Below are positions 7,995 through 16,660 of a stretch of 64,000 nt of DNA, piece by piece. This stretch comes from JAHJDS01 sp964569795 (GTDB lineage: Bacteria > Desulfobacterota > Desulfarculia > Desulfarculales > JAHJDS01). The notes under the pieces were generated by a model that saw nothing but the letters and a program-made list of their open reading frames with translations, had not been told where the DNA came from and did not search any database. Positions within the stretch are counted from its first letter, which is position 1. Each line of letters begins with the position of its first letter. The stretch is taken from positions 1-64,000 of the forward strand of contig CAZMVB010000022.1 in the NCBI GenBank assembly GCA_964569795.1, given 5' to 3'. The position numbers and the translations under genes were made by a program.

Positions 7995-8759
7995 GTGCCA
8001 AGCGTGGAAAGGACTCAGCCCGTCATGGACGTGAAGTGGTGCGGATTCGATTACGGGCAGTGCATCATGCAACCCGGCAGCCTGCGCACGCCGTTTATCT
8101 TCGGTGAGATCTGCAAGACCATAGGCCAGCCGGAACTGATCGCCGACAAGATGAGGAAGTATCGCGTCCTCAAGGAGAAATACGGCACCTACGGCCGGAT
8201 CAAGGAGGGGCACCGGGACGAGATTCACCGCTACGTCATGGACGACGTGCCCGAGGCCGTGGATCTCTACGACGAGCTGGAACTGACCGTCCCGGAGAAG
8301 AGCGACGGCCTGGAGGACGCCCTGGCCTACCTCCAGGGCGAGGGCATCGATCTGTGGGTGGTCTCGGAGATGAAAAAGACCCTGGGGGCGGTGGGGACCG
8401 ACATGGTCTCCCGCTTCCTGAAGACCCGGGACCTGGTCAAGTACTTCCGCTACCTGGCCACCCCCCAGGGCAAGATCGACCTGACCGACGACTCCATCGA
8501 CCGCCGTTACCAGGGCCATACCAAGGCCGAAGGGACCCTCTACGACGTCCTGGCCGAGGAATTGGGGGAGCGCGGCATCAAGCCCGACGAGGCGGTCATG
8601 GTCGGGGACAAGCCCGAGACCGACATCGATCCGGCCCACGCGCGGGGCTTCTTGACCATCCAGTACCTTGGTTTCGTCGACCTGGGGCCGTCGCAGGCGG
8701 ACTTGGTCATCCGATCGTTCTCCGAGCTCAAGACCATCCTGCGCAAGAAAGAGGATTAA
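7995..8759 (+). CDS. HAD-superfamily hydrolase-like protein with atypical motif I
   Basis: The 254-residue product has HAD landmarks: motif I at FDYGQC near residue 15, a lysine in the HTKAEGTLYD segment, and motif IV VGDKPETDIDPA near the C-terminus. The second aspartate of the usual DxD motif is Gly (D-Y-G), as in HAD enzymes that are not simple phosphomonoesterases, such as phosphonatases and dehalogenases. Phenylphosphate carboxylase includes a HAD subunit, a loose parallel given the kinase halves nearby. GTG 7995 follows AGGGGA; TTG 7992 and ATG 8025 are alternatives. The next gene begins five bases after its stop codon. Confidence 0.7.
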   Translation: MPSVERTQPVMDVKWCGFDYGQCIMQPGSLRTPFIFGEICKTIGQPELIADKMRKYRVLKEKYGTYGRIKEGHRDEIHRYVMDDVPEAVDLYDELELTVPEKSDGLEDALAYLQGEGIDLWVVSEMKKTLGAVGTDMVSRFLKTRDLVKYFRYLATPQGKIDLTDDSIDRRYQGHTKAEGTLYDVLAEELGERGIKPDEAVMVGDKPETDIDPAHARGFLTIQYLGFVDLGPSQADLVIRSFSELKTILRKKED

Positions 8760-8764
8760 CCGAT

Positions 8765-9394
8765 ATGCCCGGACCCAGAGCGCGACGGATCGTGCTCGAA
8801 TTCGACGACGGATCCACGGCCTCGGCCGGGTTCGAGGACCTGCCCGTCCCTTTGCAGCGTGACCTGTTGTGCCAGCCCTTCGCCGTCCGGCCCAGCCCCG
8901 CCCCCGAGGCGGAGTCTTTCGTGGTCCTGCAGTGGGCCGACGGCTGGAAGGAAGTCCTGAAGGTGGACCCGGCCTATCAAGAGATCAACCGCTACTACGT
9001 GATCCGCCGGCCCGAGGACGTCGGCCGGCTGTCCCTCAACCAGGACGACGGCCATCCCGAGCTGATCGAGATCATTCGCAAGCCCATGGACCTGCAACGG
9101 ATCACCTTCGGGGACGCCTTCGGCTGCGAGGTGGCCCGCATTGAGCGGGAGGGCGCCAAACAGGACCACTTCTTTGGACTGACCCGGGAGGGGGAGGCCT
9201 TTGCCGAGGAGGCGGCGGCCTTCGAGCGGGCGGTCGAGGAGTTAGGGATCGATCCCCAAGTCATGCGAGAGGCCGACCCGGCCCGGATCCAGGATGAATG
9301 CCAGCGGATCGGGCGGCACATGGGCCTCAAGGCAGCCCGATGCCAGCAGGACCTGCGGGACTTCGTGGCCTACCTGGCCCGGCGAAGCGATTAA
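8765..9394 (+). CDS. Protein of unknown function in catabolic cluster
   Basis: This 209-residue soluble protein is not recognised. It starts at an ATG five bases after the HAD gene and ends 37 bases before the ligase gene. The first ~100 residues look beta-rich with many aromatics (VVLQWADGWKEVL, INRYYVIRRPED). The last ~80 are charged and helical (EAFAEEAAAFERAVEELG). There is no signal peptide, membrane segment or metal-binding cysteine cluster. Position and tight spacing imply it works with the HAD or ligase proteins, perhaps as an accessory subunit. No function is assigned. Confidence 0.75.
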   Translation: MPGPRARRIVLEFDDGSTASAGFEDLPVPLQRDLLCQPFAVRPSPAPEAESFVVLQWADGWKEVLKVDPAYQEINRYYVIRRPEDVGRLSLNQDDGHPELIEIIRKPMDLQRITFGDAFGCEVARIEREGAKQDHFFGLTREGEAFAEEAAAFERAVEELGIDPQVMREADPARIQDECQRIGRHMGLKAARCQQDLRDFVAYLARRSD

Positions 9395-9431
9395 GGGGAG
9401 ATTCGCCCCCCAGGAAAGGAAGATCACCGAG

Positions 9432-11063
9432 ATGGGTTTCGATGGTTTTGTTCCGTATCGCCCCCAGGAGGCGGCGCTGTACGAAAGGCGCCGCTGGTGG
9501 CTGGGTCTGACCCTGGGCGACATATTCGACAAGACCTGCGACCTCTATCCGAACCGGGAGGCCCTGGTGGGCGAGGGCCGGCGGTACACCTGGCAAGAAC
9601 TGCGCCGCCGGGTGGACGCCCTGGCCTACAACCTGCTCCAGGCCGGGTTGCGTCCGGGCGACCCGGTGTTGTTGCAGTTGCCCAACTGGCCCGAGTTCGT
9701 GATCGCCTATTTCGCCCTCCAGAAGGCCGGCCTGGTGCCGGTGCTGCTCACGGTCAACCACTCCGCCCGGGAGGTGGCCCACCTGGGCGACCTGACCCGG
9801 CCCCGGGGCTGGATCTTCCCGGCCGTTTATCGGAACAAGGAATTCGGGCCCCTGGTGGAGCAGGTGAGGGCGGACAGCCAGACCCTGGCCCACGTGGTGG
9901 CCGTGGGTGAGGCGGGTGCCTATCCGGACTTCGACCGGCTGTGCCAGACCGAGGTCCCGGCGGACGAGGTCCGGGAGGCCCTGGACCGGGCCCGGCCCGA
10001 TCCGGGGGACGTCTGCCAGATCCTGCCCTCGGGTGGGACCACCGGCCTGCCCAAGGGCGCGCCCCGGACCCACAACGACTACATCTGCAACATCGAGTAC
10101 AAATCCAAGGCCTGGGACGTCAACGTCACCGACACCTGCCTGGTCTCGACCACGGTCGGGCATAACCTGGCCCTGCTGGTCTGCGTTACCGCCTCGGTCT
10201 TCCACGGGGCCAAAATCGTCCTCCTGGACTCGACCTATCCCCAAGATTTCTGCCGGATGGTCGAGGCGGAAAAGGTGACCTGCACCGGCATGGTCCCGAC
10301 CCTGATCAGCCGGGTGGTCGGCTACGACGGCCTGGCGGACCACGACCTGGGGTCCCTGGAGCGGATTTACGTGGGCGCGGCCAACAGTCCGCCGGAACTG
10401 GTCCGGGCGGTGGAGGACAAGATCGGCGCCCGCTACATCAACGCCTTCGGCATGGTCGAGGGGCCGGTCTGCCAGTCCCGGCCCGACGACCCGGTGGAGG
10501 TGCGCCAGCACACCATCGGCCGGCCCTGCTGCCCCTACGACACCTTCGTCACCCTGGACGAAAACGGCCGTCCCACCCCGCCCGGCGTGGAGGGGGAACT
10601 GGCGGCCAAGGGGCCGGGGGTCTTCACCGGATACTTCAACAACCCCCAGGCCAACCAGAAGGAGTTCACCCCGGACGGCCTCTTCCGGACCGGGGACCTG
10701 GCGACCATCGATCCCGAGGGGATCGTCCGGATCACCGGCCGGATCAAGGACATCATCATCCGGGGCGGCGAGAACATTGCCGCCCGGGACGTGGAGGACC
10801 TCATCTCGTCCCACCCCCGGGTGGAATACGTGGCCGTGGTGGGCATGCCGGACCCGGACCTGGGCGAGCAGGTCTGCGCCTTTGTCAAGCCCAAGGACGG
10901 CGCCCGCCTGAGCCATGAGGACGTCGTCGGGCATTTGAGGACCCAGGGGGCTGCCAAGGCCCTGATCCCGGCCCGGACGGAAGTCGTGGCCGACATCCCG
11001 CTCACCGCAGCGGGCAAGGCGGACAAGAAGGTCCTCAAAAAGGACATCGAAGCAAAACTATAA
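9432..11063 (+). CDS. AMP-forming acyl/aryl-CoA ligase (AliA/EntE-like)
   Basis: The 543-residue enzyme belongs to the class I adenylate-forming family. The P-loop LPSGGTTGLPKG lies near residues 198-209. The GxFxTGD-type motif (GLFRTGDLA) and hinge (GRIKDIIIRGGENI) follow, and the acceptor Lys529 (TAAGKADKK) is present. The GGTTGLPKGAPRTHNDY region resembles 2,3-dihydroxybenzoate and cyclohexanecarboxylate ligases more than long-chain fatty acid ligases. It should activate a ring carboxylate to its CoA ester through an acyl-AMP. The ATG at 9432 follows AAAGGAAGA at a suitable distance; upstream sequence in the frame belongs to the previous gene. The substrate is inferred from context. Confidence 0.85.
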   Translation: MGFDGFVPYRPQEAALYERRRWWLGLTLGDIFDKTCDLYPNREALVGEGRRYTWQELRRRVDALAYNLLQAGLRPGDPVLLQLPNWPEFVIAYFALQKAGLVPVLLTVNHSAREVAHLGDLTRPRGWIFPAVYRNKEFGPLVEQVRADSQTLAHVVAVGEAGAYPDFDRLCQTEVPADEVREALDRARPDPGDVCQILPSGGTTGLPKGAPRTHNDYICNIEYKSKAWDVNVTDTCLVSTTVGHNLALLVCVTASVFHGAKIVLLDSTYPQDFCRMVEAEKVTCTGMVPTLISRVVGYDGLADHDLGSLERIYVGAANSPPELVRAVEDKIGARYINAFGMVEGPVCQSRPDDPVEVRQHTIGRPCCPYDTFVTLDENGRPTPPGVEGELAAKGPGVFTGYFNNPQANQKEFTPDGLFRTGDLATIDPEGIVRITGRIKDIIIRGGENIAARDVEDLISSHPRVEYVAVVGMPDPDLGEQVCAFVKPKDGARLSHEDVVGHLRTQGAAKALIPARTEVVADIPLTAAGKADKKVLKKDIEAKL

Positions 11064-11116
11064 GCCGGCCCACCTTGCGGGGCGGAAGACGAACAACCAG
11101 GAGCAAGAGGCGGATA

Positions 11117-12313
11117 ATGGATTATCCCAAACTGTTTTCTCCGGTCTCCATAGCGGGGGTGACCGCCCCCAACCGCATCCAGCGGACTTCGATGGTCTCG
11201 GGACTGGCCACCGAGGACGGACACGTCACCGACGATTTGATCGCCCGCTACCAGCGCGAGGCCCGCGGCGGGGTGGGGGCCATCGTGGTCGAGGCCTCCG
11301 TGGTCCTGCCCTCGCGCAGTTCCTACAACCTGCGCATCAGCGACGACTCCTTCACCGCCGAACTCCGGGACCTGACCTCGGCCATCCGGGAGGCAAATCC
11401 CGAGACCAAGATCGGCGTCCAGATCATGCACTTCCTCAAAATAGCCCGGAGCGGCTGGCGGCAGCGGGTCTCCGACTTCAAGCCCGAGGACCTGCCGGTC
11501 ATCGTCGATCTTCACGCCGCGGCGGCCGGCCGGGCCGTGGAGGCGGGGTTCGATTTCATCGAGCTGCACATGGCCCACGCCTACACCCTGTCCTCGTTTC
11601 TGTCGTTGAGCAACGACCGGACGGACGAATACGGCGGCGGGCTGAAAAACCGGATGCGCCTGCCCCTGCAAGTCTATGAGGCCGCCCGCCGGACGGTGGG
11701 CGAGGCCTATCCCCTGGGGGTCCGGATCAACGGCGAGGACTTCACCGCCCCGGGCACGACCCTGCTCCACAGCACCCAGATCGCCGTCAAGCTGGCCGAA
11801 CTGGGAGCGGCCTACATCAGCGTCTCCGGCGGCAGCCGGTTCGACGACGCCCCGCCGCCGCCGCCCGACACCCCGCCCGACCCCATGTCGGGGTACAGCG
11901 GGCACCGGATGAGTCCCCTGTGGTGGTTCCCGGACGGGACCCACGTCTATCTGGCCGACGGGGTCAAAAAGGCGGTGACCCGGGCCGGATACGACACCCC
12001 GATCGTCACCGCCGGCAAGATCCGGACGCCGGGCCTGGCCGAGCAGATCCTGGCCCAGGGCCAGGCCGACATCATCGGCCTGTGCCGGCCGCTGCTTTGC
12101 GACCCCGACTGGCCCCTCAAGGCCAAAGAGGGCCGGGCCAAGGACATCGTCCGCTGCACGGCCTGCAACTGGTGCCTGGAGGCCGACTCGCGCATGGAAA
12201 AGGTCAATTGTTCGCGCTGGCCCGAGGGGCTCCTGGTGGCGCCCGACCCATTCACCAAGAAGGACGCCCGGCCCTCGGCCCTGCCGGCCGCGGTCGGGTC
12301 GCAGCAGGAATAA
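11117..12313 (+). CDS. Old-yellow-enzyme family oxidoreductase with Fe-S site (2-enoate/dienoyl-CoA reductase type)
   Basis: The 398-residue FMN TIM-barrel protein has the family segment ELHMAHAYTLSSFLSL followed by NDRTDEYGG. The C-terminal Cys347, Cys350, Cys353 and Cys365 (CTACNWC, 11 residues, C) match the [4Fe-4S] site of 2,4-dienoyl-CoA reductase-type enzymes. The C-terminal FAD/NAD(P)H domain of full-length members is absent, so electrons must come from another protein. A proline-rich insertion (DDAPPPPPDTPPD) sits near residue 240. Expected chemistry is reduction, or reverse oxidation, of an activated C=C bond in the ring substrate. Confidence 0.85.
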   Translation: MDYPKLFSPVSIAGVTAPNRIQRTSMVSGLATEDGHVTDDLIARYQREARGGVGAIVVEASVVLPSRSSYNLRISDDSFTAELRDLTSAIREANPETKIGVQIMHFLKIARSGWRQRVSDFKPEDLPVIVDLHAAAAGRAVEAGFDFIELHMAHAYTLSSFLSLSNDRTDEYGGGLKNRMRLPLQVYEAARRTVGEAYPLGVRINGEDFTAPGTTLLHSTQIAVKLAELGAAYISVSGGSRFDDAPPPPPDTPPDPMSGYSGHRMSPLWWFPDGTHVYLADGVKKAVTRAGYDTPIVTAGKIRTPGLAEQILAQGQADIIGLCRPLLCDPDWPLKAKEGRAKDIVRCTACNWCLEADSRMEKVNCSRWPEGLLVAPDPFTKKDARPSALPAAVGSQQE

Positions 12314-12374
12314 CCGCCGCGGGGCCGGGAACATCGTCGGCCCCGGACTCGCTGAAGCCAAGGAGGGGTAACAA

Positions 12375-13136
12375 ATGGGTTTGAAGGGAAAGACAGCCAT
12401 CGTCACCGGGGGGGCCCAGGGCATCGGCCGGGGCATCGCCCTCCGCCTGGCCCGGGACGGAGCCAACGTCGGCCTCCTGGACCTCCAGGCGGACAAGGCC
12501 CGGGCGACCGCCGTGGAGATCGAGTCCCTGGGCGTGGGAGCCCTGGCCCTCCAGTGCGACTGCACCAGCTACGATCAGGTCAAGGCCGCCGTGGACCAGG
12601 TCCGCCAGAAGTTCGGCTCGATCGACATCCTGATCAACAACACCGGCATGGACCGGGGCGACTATTTCGTGGACACCGACGAGGCCTTCTGGGATCAGAT
12701 CCTGAGCGTCAACTACAAGAGCTTCCTGATCGCCTCCCACGTCTGCATCCCGATCATGATGGAGCAGAAGAGCGGCAACATCGTCAGCATGGGGTCGGAC
12801 GCCGGCCGGATCGGCCAGCCCCGGGAGGTGCTCTACTGCGGCACCAAGGCGGCGATCATGGCCAGCACCAAAGCCCTGGCCAAGGAACTGTCCCGGTTCA
12901 ACATCCGGGTCAACGCCGTCAGCCCGGGACCGGTCCACACCGAACTGTGGGACAAGCTCCATCCGGGCGAGAAGGGGCAGAAGGCCACCGAGGCCGTGGC
13001 TCGGCTGATCCCCCTCAAGCGCCTGGGGACGCCCGAGGACGTGGCCGACGTGGTGGCCTTCTTCGTGAGTGAGGATTCGAGATATCTGACCGGGCAGGTG
13101 CTGAGTATCGACGGCGGCCTGACCATGATTGGCTGA
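12375..13136 (+). CDS. SDR similar to 2-hydroxycyclohexanecarboxyl-CoA dehydrogenase (BadH-like)
   Basis: This 253-residue classical SDR has TGGAQGIG (11-18), an NNTG motif (88-91, usually NNAG) and catalytic Ser141, Tyr154 and Lys158. The SDAGRIG segment and the C-terminal TGQVLSIDGGLTM closely resemble BadH of Rhodopseudomonas palustris as I remember that sequence. BadH oxidises 2-hydroxycyclohexanecarboxyl-CoA in alicyclic acid breakdown. Context with an AliA-like ligase and an acyl-CoA dehydrogenase supports a role on an alicyclic acyl-CoA. Start ATG follows GGAGGGG. Stereochemistry and ring type are unknown. Confidence 0.8.
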   Translation: MGLKGKTAIVTGGAQGIGRGIALRLARDGANVGLLDLQADKARATAVEIESLGVGALALQCDCTSYDQVKAAVDQVRQKFGSIDILINNTGMDRGDYFVDTDEAFWDQILSVNYKSFLIASHVCIPIMMEQKSGNIVSMGSDAGRIGQPREVLYCGTKAAIMASTKALAKELSRFNIRVNAVSPGPVHTELWDKLHPGEKGQKATEAVARLIPLKRLGTPEDVADVVAFFVSEDSRYLTGQVLSIDGGLTMIG

Positions 13137-13153
13137 ACAGGGAGGTCCCATCA

Positions 13154-14284
13154 ATGGATTTCAGCTTGTCCCCGGAATTGTTGGAATTGAAGGCCGAGGC
13201 CCGCGACTGGGTGGAGAACGTCCTGGATCCCCTGTCGGCCCCCCTGGAGGAGGAGGAGCGGATCCCCGAGGAACTGGTCGAGGAGCTGCGGCACGGCCGG
13301 TTCCGGTTCTTCGGGCTGACCGTCCCGGAGGAATACGGCGGTGAGGGCTGGTCGGCGACCAAGTGGTTCACCGTCCTCGAGGAGCTGGCCAAGGCCTACG
13401 CCACGGTCCGGCTCATCGCCCATACCATGAACGGGCTGTTCTGGCGGCCGCTGCTCTACTTCGGGACCGAGGAGCAAAAGAAGCGTTATCTGCCCAAGCT
13501 GGCCACCGGCGAGATCTGGGCGGCCAACAGCCTGACCGAGCCCGAGGGCGGCACCGGCAAGGACCTCAATGCCAAGGCCACCCCGGACGGCGACGACTAC
13601 CTGATCAAGGGGCACAAGTGGCTGATCACCCTGTTCCCGGGCTACACCAAGCTGATCTACGCCTTCGCTGCCACCGAGGAGGGGATGACCTCGTTTCTGG
13701 TGGACGTCCCCTCCGACGGCCTGAAGCTGAAGCCCATGGAAAAGATGATGGGCTGCATCGGACCCCGGCACTTCAACGTGCTCTACAACAACTGCCGGGT
13801 CCCGGCGGCCAACGTCCTGGGCGAAAAGGGCAAGGGCCTGGACGTGGCCTTCGGCATGCTCCACCTGAGCCGGGTGTCCATTGCCTTTTGCTGCGTCGGC
13901 CTGGCCCAGAAGATGCTCGACCTGGCCGTGGCCTACGCCAAGCAGCGGACCACCTTCGGTCGGCTCCTGGCCAAGCGCCAGGCCATCCAGAACAACGTCG
14001 CCCAGATGGGCACCGAGATCCAGGCTGCCCGGCTGTTGGCCTACGAGGCGGCCTGGAAATTCGACAGCGGTCAGGACATCGTCAAGGAAGCGGCCATGGC
14101 CAAGCTTTTCGCCGAGCAGGTCCTGACCCGGGTGTCCGAAATGGCCCTCCGGATGCACGGGGGCATCGGTTACACCAAGGCCTATCCCCTGGAACGGCAC
14201 TTCCGGGACGCCCGGTCCTATCACTTCGAGGAGGGGACCGAGGAGATCCAAAAGCTGCTGATCTCGCGGTATCTCCTGAAGTAG
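13154..14284 (+). CDS. Acyl-CoA dehydrogenase (AliB-like position in pathway)
   Basis: The full-length 376-residue flavoprotein has the usual N-terminal helical domain, the LTEPEGGTGKD substrate/FAD segment (about 132-142), the RTTFGRLLAKRQ motif and the C-terminal MHGGIGYTK segment. Glu360 (FEEGTEEIQ) occupies the catalytic-base position of medium-chain acyl-CoA dehydrogenase. It should introduce an alpha,beta double bond into an acyl-CoA and pass electrons to an electron-transfer flavoprotein not encoded here. It starts 17 bases after the BadH-like gene, with GGGAGGT upstream. Cyclohexanecarboxyl-CoA-type substrates are plausible. Confidence 0.9.
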   Translation: MDFSLSPELLELKAEARDWVENVLDPLSAPLEEEERIPEELVEELRHGRFRFFGLTVPEEYGGEGWSATKWFTVLEELAKAYATVRLIAHTMNGLFWRPLLYFGTEEQKKRYLPKLATGEIWAANSLTEPEGGTGKDLNAKATPDGDDYLIKGHKWLITLFPGYTKLIYAFAATEEGMTSFLVDVPSDGLKLKPMEKMMGCIGPRHFNVLYNNCRVPAANVLGEKGKGLDVAFGMLHLSRVSIAFCCVGLAQKMLDLAVAYAKQRTTFGRLLAKRQAIQNNVAQMGTEIQAARLLAYEAAWKFDSGQDIVKEAAMAKLFAEQVLTRVSEMALRMHGGIGYTKAYPLERHFRDARSYHFEEGTEEIQKLLISRYLLK

Positions 14285-14352
14285 GCGTCTCGACCCGGGC
14301 CCGAGGAGGGGGAATCCAGTTCAGAAAACCTTTGTCAGGGAGGGATTTAGAC

Positions 14353-15645
14353 ATGGATGACCGCAAGGACTTTGAAGGAGGCGGCGTCAAGCGCCGGGAC
14401 GTTCTCAAGTCGATGGGCACGGCCGGCCTGGTCGGGGCGGGGGCGAGTCTGCTCCCCAGCCCGGCGCGGGCGGCCAGGCGGGGCTACATCCTGATCGGCC
14501 ACCCGGCCCCGACCACCGGCCCGATCGCCGCCTTCGGCGAGACGTCCACCTGGGTGGACAAGTACATGACGGCCAAGATCAACAAGGGCGGCGGGGTCTT
14601 CATCAAGGAGCTGGGCAAGAAGCTGCCGGTCAAGATCAAGGCCGCGGACACCGAGAGCAATCCCACCAAGGCCGCCCAGGTGGCGACCAAGCTGATCCTG
14701 CGCGACAAGATCGACCTGATGGTGGTCCTGCACACCCCCGACACGGTAAACCCGGTGGGGGCGGTGTGCGAGCGCTACCAGGTGCCCTGCATCTCGTCGG
14801 TGGCCCCCATCGAGCCCTGGCTGACCGGCGGCCCCTACAGCTGGACCTTCCACTTCTTCTGGGGCCTGGGCGACATCATCACCGTGTTCACCGGCATCTG
14901 GAACGAGTTCGCCGCCAAGACCAACAAGGTGGTCGGCGGCTTCTGGCCCAACGACCCCGACGGCACCGTCTGGGCCCGGGAGTTCGGCAAGAAACTGAGG
15001 GCCATGGGCTACAAGGTGGTGGACGTGGGGCGGTTCCCTTACGGCATGAAGGATTTCAGCGGTTTCATCAGCCGGTGGAAAAAGGAAAAGGTCCAGATTC
15101 TGACCGGCGTGCCCATTCCGCCCGACTGGGCCGCCTGCTACCGTCAGTGCCGCCAGCAGGGCTTCGTCCCCAAGATCGCCACCATCGGCAAGGCGGTGCT
15201 CTTCCCGGCGGCGGTCGAGGCCATCGGCGGCAATCTGCCGCTGGGCCTGAGTTCAGAGATCTGGTGGACCCCTTATCACCCGTTCAAGTCGTCCCTGACC
15301 GGCATGACCTGCCGGCAACTGGCAGACACCTGGACCAAGACCACCAGGCGGCAGTGGACCCAGCCCCTGGGCTTTGACTACGCCGCCTTCGAGATCGCCG
15401 TGGACGCCCTGACCCGGGCCGGGTCCCTGGACAAGAAGAAGATCCGCATGGCCCTGGCCCAGACCAAGCTGAACACCGTGGTCGGACCGATCAAGTTCAA
15501 CAAGAAGAACTTCTCGCTCACCCCCCTGGTCGGGGGCCAGTGGGTCAAGGGCAAGAAGTGGCCCTGGGATCTGCGGATAACCTATAATAAGCAGCATCCC
15601 AACATCCCGACCACGGGCCGGTTCATCTTCCCCATTCCCAAGTGA
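14353..15645 (+). CDS. ABC transporter substrate-binding protein, branched-chain amino acid (LivK) type
   Basis: The 430-residue periplasmic binding protein has a Tat-like leader: KRRDVLKSMG, a hydrophobic stretch, then PARA near residue 40. The mature part has the two-lobed type I organisation (GPIAAFGE early, SVAPIEPWL mid, TLPLGLSS-like late). Such proteins in catabolic clusters usually bind aromatic or alicyclic carboxylates, not amino acids. It starts 68 bases after the acyl-CoA dehydrogenase gene and is followed by a strong hairpin before the ATPase genes, which may raise its expression relative to the membrane parts. The ligand is probably the pathway substrate. Confidence 0.85.
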   Translation: MDDRKDFEGGGVKRRDVLKSMGTAGLVGAGASLLPSPARAARRGYILIGHPAPTTGPIAAFGETSTWVDKYMTAKINKGGGVFIKELGKKLPVKIKAADTESNPTKAAQVATKLILRDKIDLMVVLHTPDTVNPVGAVCERYQVPCISSVAPIEPWLTGGPYSWTFHFFWGLGDIITVFTGIWNEFAAKTNKVVGGFWPNDPDGTVWAREFGKKLRAMGYKVVDVGRFPYGMKDFSGFISRWKKEKVQILTGVPIPPDWAACYRQCRQQGFVPKIATIGKAVLFPAAVEAIGGNLPLGLSSEIWWTPYHPFKSSLTGMTCRQLADTWTKTTRRQWTQPLGFDYAAFEIAVDALTRAGSLDKKKIRMALAQTKLNTVVGPIKFNKKNFSLTPLVGGQWVKGKKWPWDLRITYNKQHPNIPTTGRFIFPIPK

Positions 15646-15652
15646 CGACCCC

Positions 15653-15685
15653 GGGGCCCGTCGCGGCGTCCGCCCGACGGGCCCC
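15653..15685 (+). other. Strong hairpin between binding-protein and permease genes
   Basis: GGGGCCCGTCG at 15653-15663 and its exact complement at 15675-15685 form an 11-bp GC-rich stem with an 11-base loop, eight bases after the binding-protein stop codon. There is no T-run. Such hairpins protect the upstream mRNA in other binding-protein-dependent operons, as at malE-malF. The rest of the 289-base gap holds no evident gene. Confidence 0.7.
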
Positions 15686-15934
15686 GATGAGGGACAGACG
15701 TGATGTCAACGGCCAGGCGGAACCAGTCGGAAGTCGGTGCGCCGGCCACCCCCGCGCCGTCCCATCCGGGGAACGACCCCGGCCGGCGGGCGCCTCGGTG
15801 TCGCCCCCAGACCCTGCCGGTCCCCCCAGCCGGGTTTCCGACCCGAACCATAGGCCTGTCGGGGGTTCGCTCCGGCGGGTTCATGGCCCGGGCGGAGACG
15901 TCCGCCCTCACCCCCAACCGGACGGGCTAGGCGC

Positions 15935-16660
15935 ATGGAACCGATCCTGACCATCGAGGGTCTCTCCAAGTCATTCGGCAGGGTCATGGCCGTCTGCGAG
16001 CTCGACCTGGAGGTCCATGAGGGCGAGATCCTGGGCATCATCGGTCCCAACGGGGCGGGCAAGACGACCATGTTCAACCTCATCTCCGGAGACATCCGGC
16101 CGGACGCCGGCCGGGTCATCTTCCGCGGCACGGACGTGACCCATCTGCCGACCTTTCGCAAGTGCCGCCTGGGCATTTCCCGGACCTATCAGATCCCCCG
16201 GCCCTTCGCCAACTTGACCATCTTCGAGAATCTTCTGGTGGGGGCCATCTACAGCGCCCGGTCCAGCTACAAGAAATCCAAGGACCGGTGCGAACGGATT
16301 TTGGAGACGGTCGGCCTGGCGGACAAGAAGAACGCCGTGGCCGGCTCTCTGCCGCTGTATGACCGGAAGCGTCTGGAGCTGGCCAAGGCCCTGGCCACCG
16401 ACCCCAAGGTCCTGCTGGTCGACGAGGTCGCCGGAGGTCTGACCGAGCCGGAGGTCGAGGAGGTGATCGAGATCATCAATGCGGTCCGCGCCCGGGGTGT
16501 GACGGTGCTGTGGGTCGAGCACATCATCATGGCCATGCAAAAGGGGCCCAATCGCCTCCTGGTGATGAATTTCGGTTCCAAGCTGTTTTGCGGCAAGCCT
16601 GACGAGGCCCTTGGTTCCGAGGAAGTGCATCAAATCTACCTCGGCACGGAGGAGGATTGA
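15935..16660 (+). CDS. ABC transporter ATPase, LivG type
   Basis: The 241-residue cytoplasmic ATPase of a branched-chain-type importer has Walker A GPNGAGKTT (38-46), the RTYQIPRPFANLTIFENL segment typical of LivG, and Walker B VLLVDEVAGGL. Its signature region reads LPLYDRKRLELA and is less canonical than LSGGQ, as is common in LivG. Walker B has Val instead of the usual Pro after DE. The stop overlaps the LivF-type start (TGATG), so the two ATPases should be made together. It should drive uptake of the ligand captured by the upstream binding protein. Confidence 0.9.
   Translation: MEPILTIEGLSKSFGRVMAVCELDLEVHEGEILGIIGPNGAGKTTMFNLISGDIRPDAGRVIFRGTDVTHLPTFRKCRLGISRTYQIPRPFANLTIFENLLVGAIYSARSSYKKSKDRCERILETVGLADKKNAVAGSLPLYDRKRLELAKALATDPKVLLVDEVAGGLTEPEVEEVIEIINAVRARGVTVLWVEHIIMAMQKGPNRLLVMNFGSKLFCGKPDEALGSEEVHQIYLGTEED

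Noticed and set aside
6741..8639. 632-codon open frame antisense to the amidohydrolase and HAD genes
   Set aside because: Both sense genes have conserved motifs. The antisense product has no recognisable domain and is low-complexity.
13363..14352. Long N-terminal extension of the binding-protein frame through the acyl-CoA dehydrogenase gene
   Set aside because: The extension is out of frame with a complete acyl-CoA dehydrogenase. A good ATG with GGGAGGG and a Tat leader begins at 14353.
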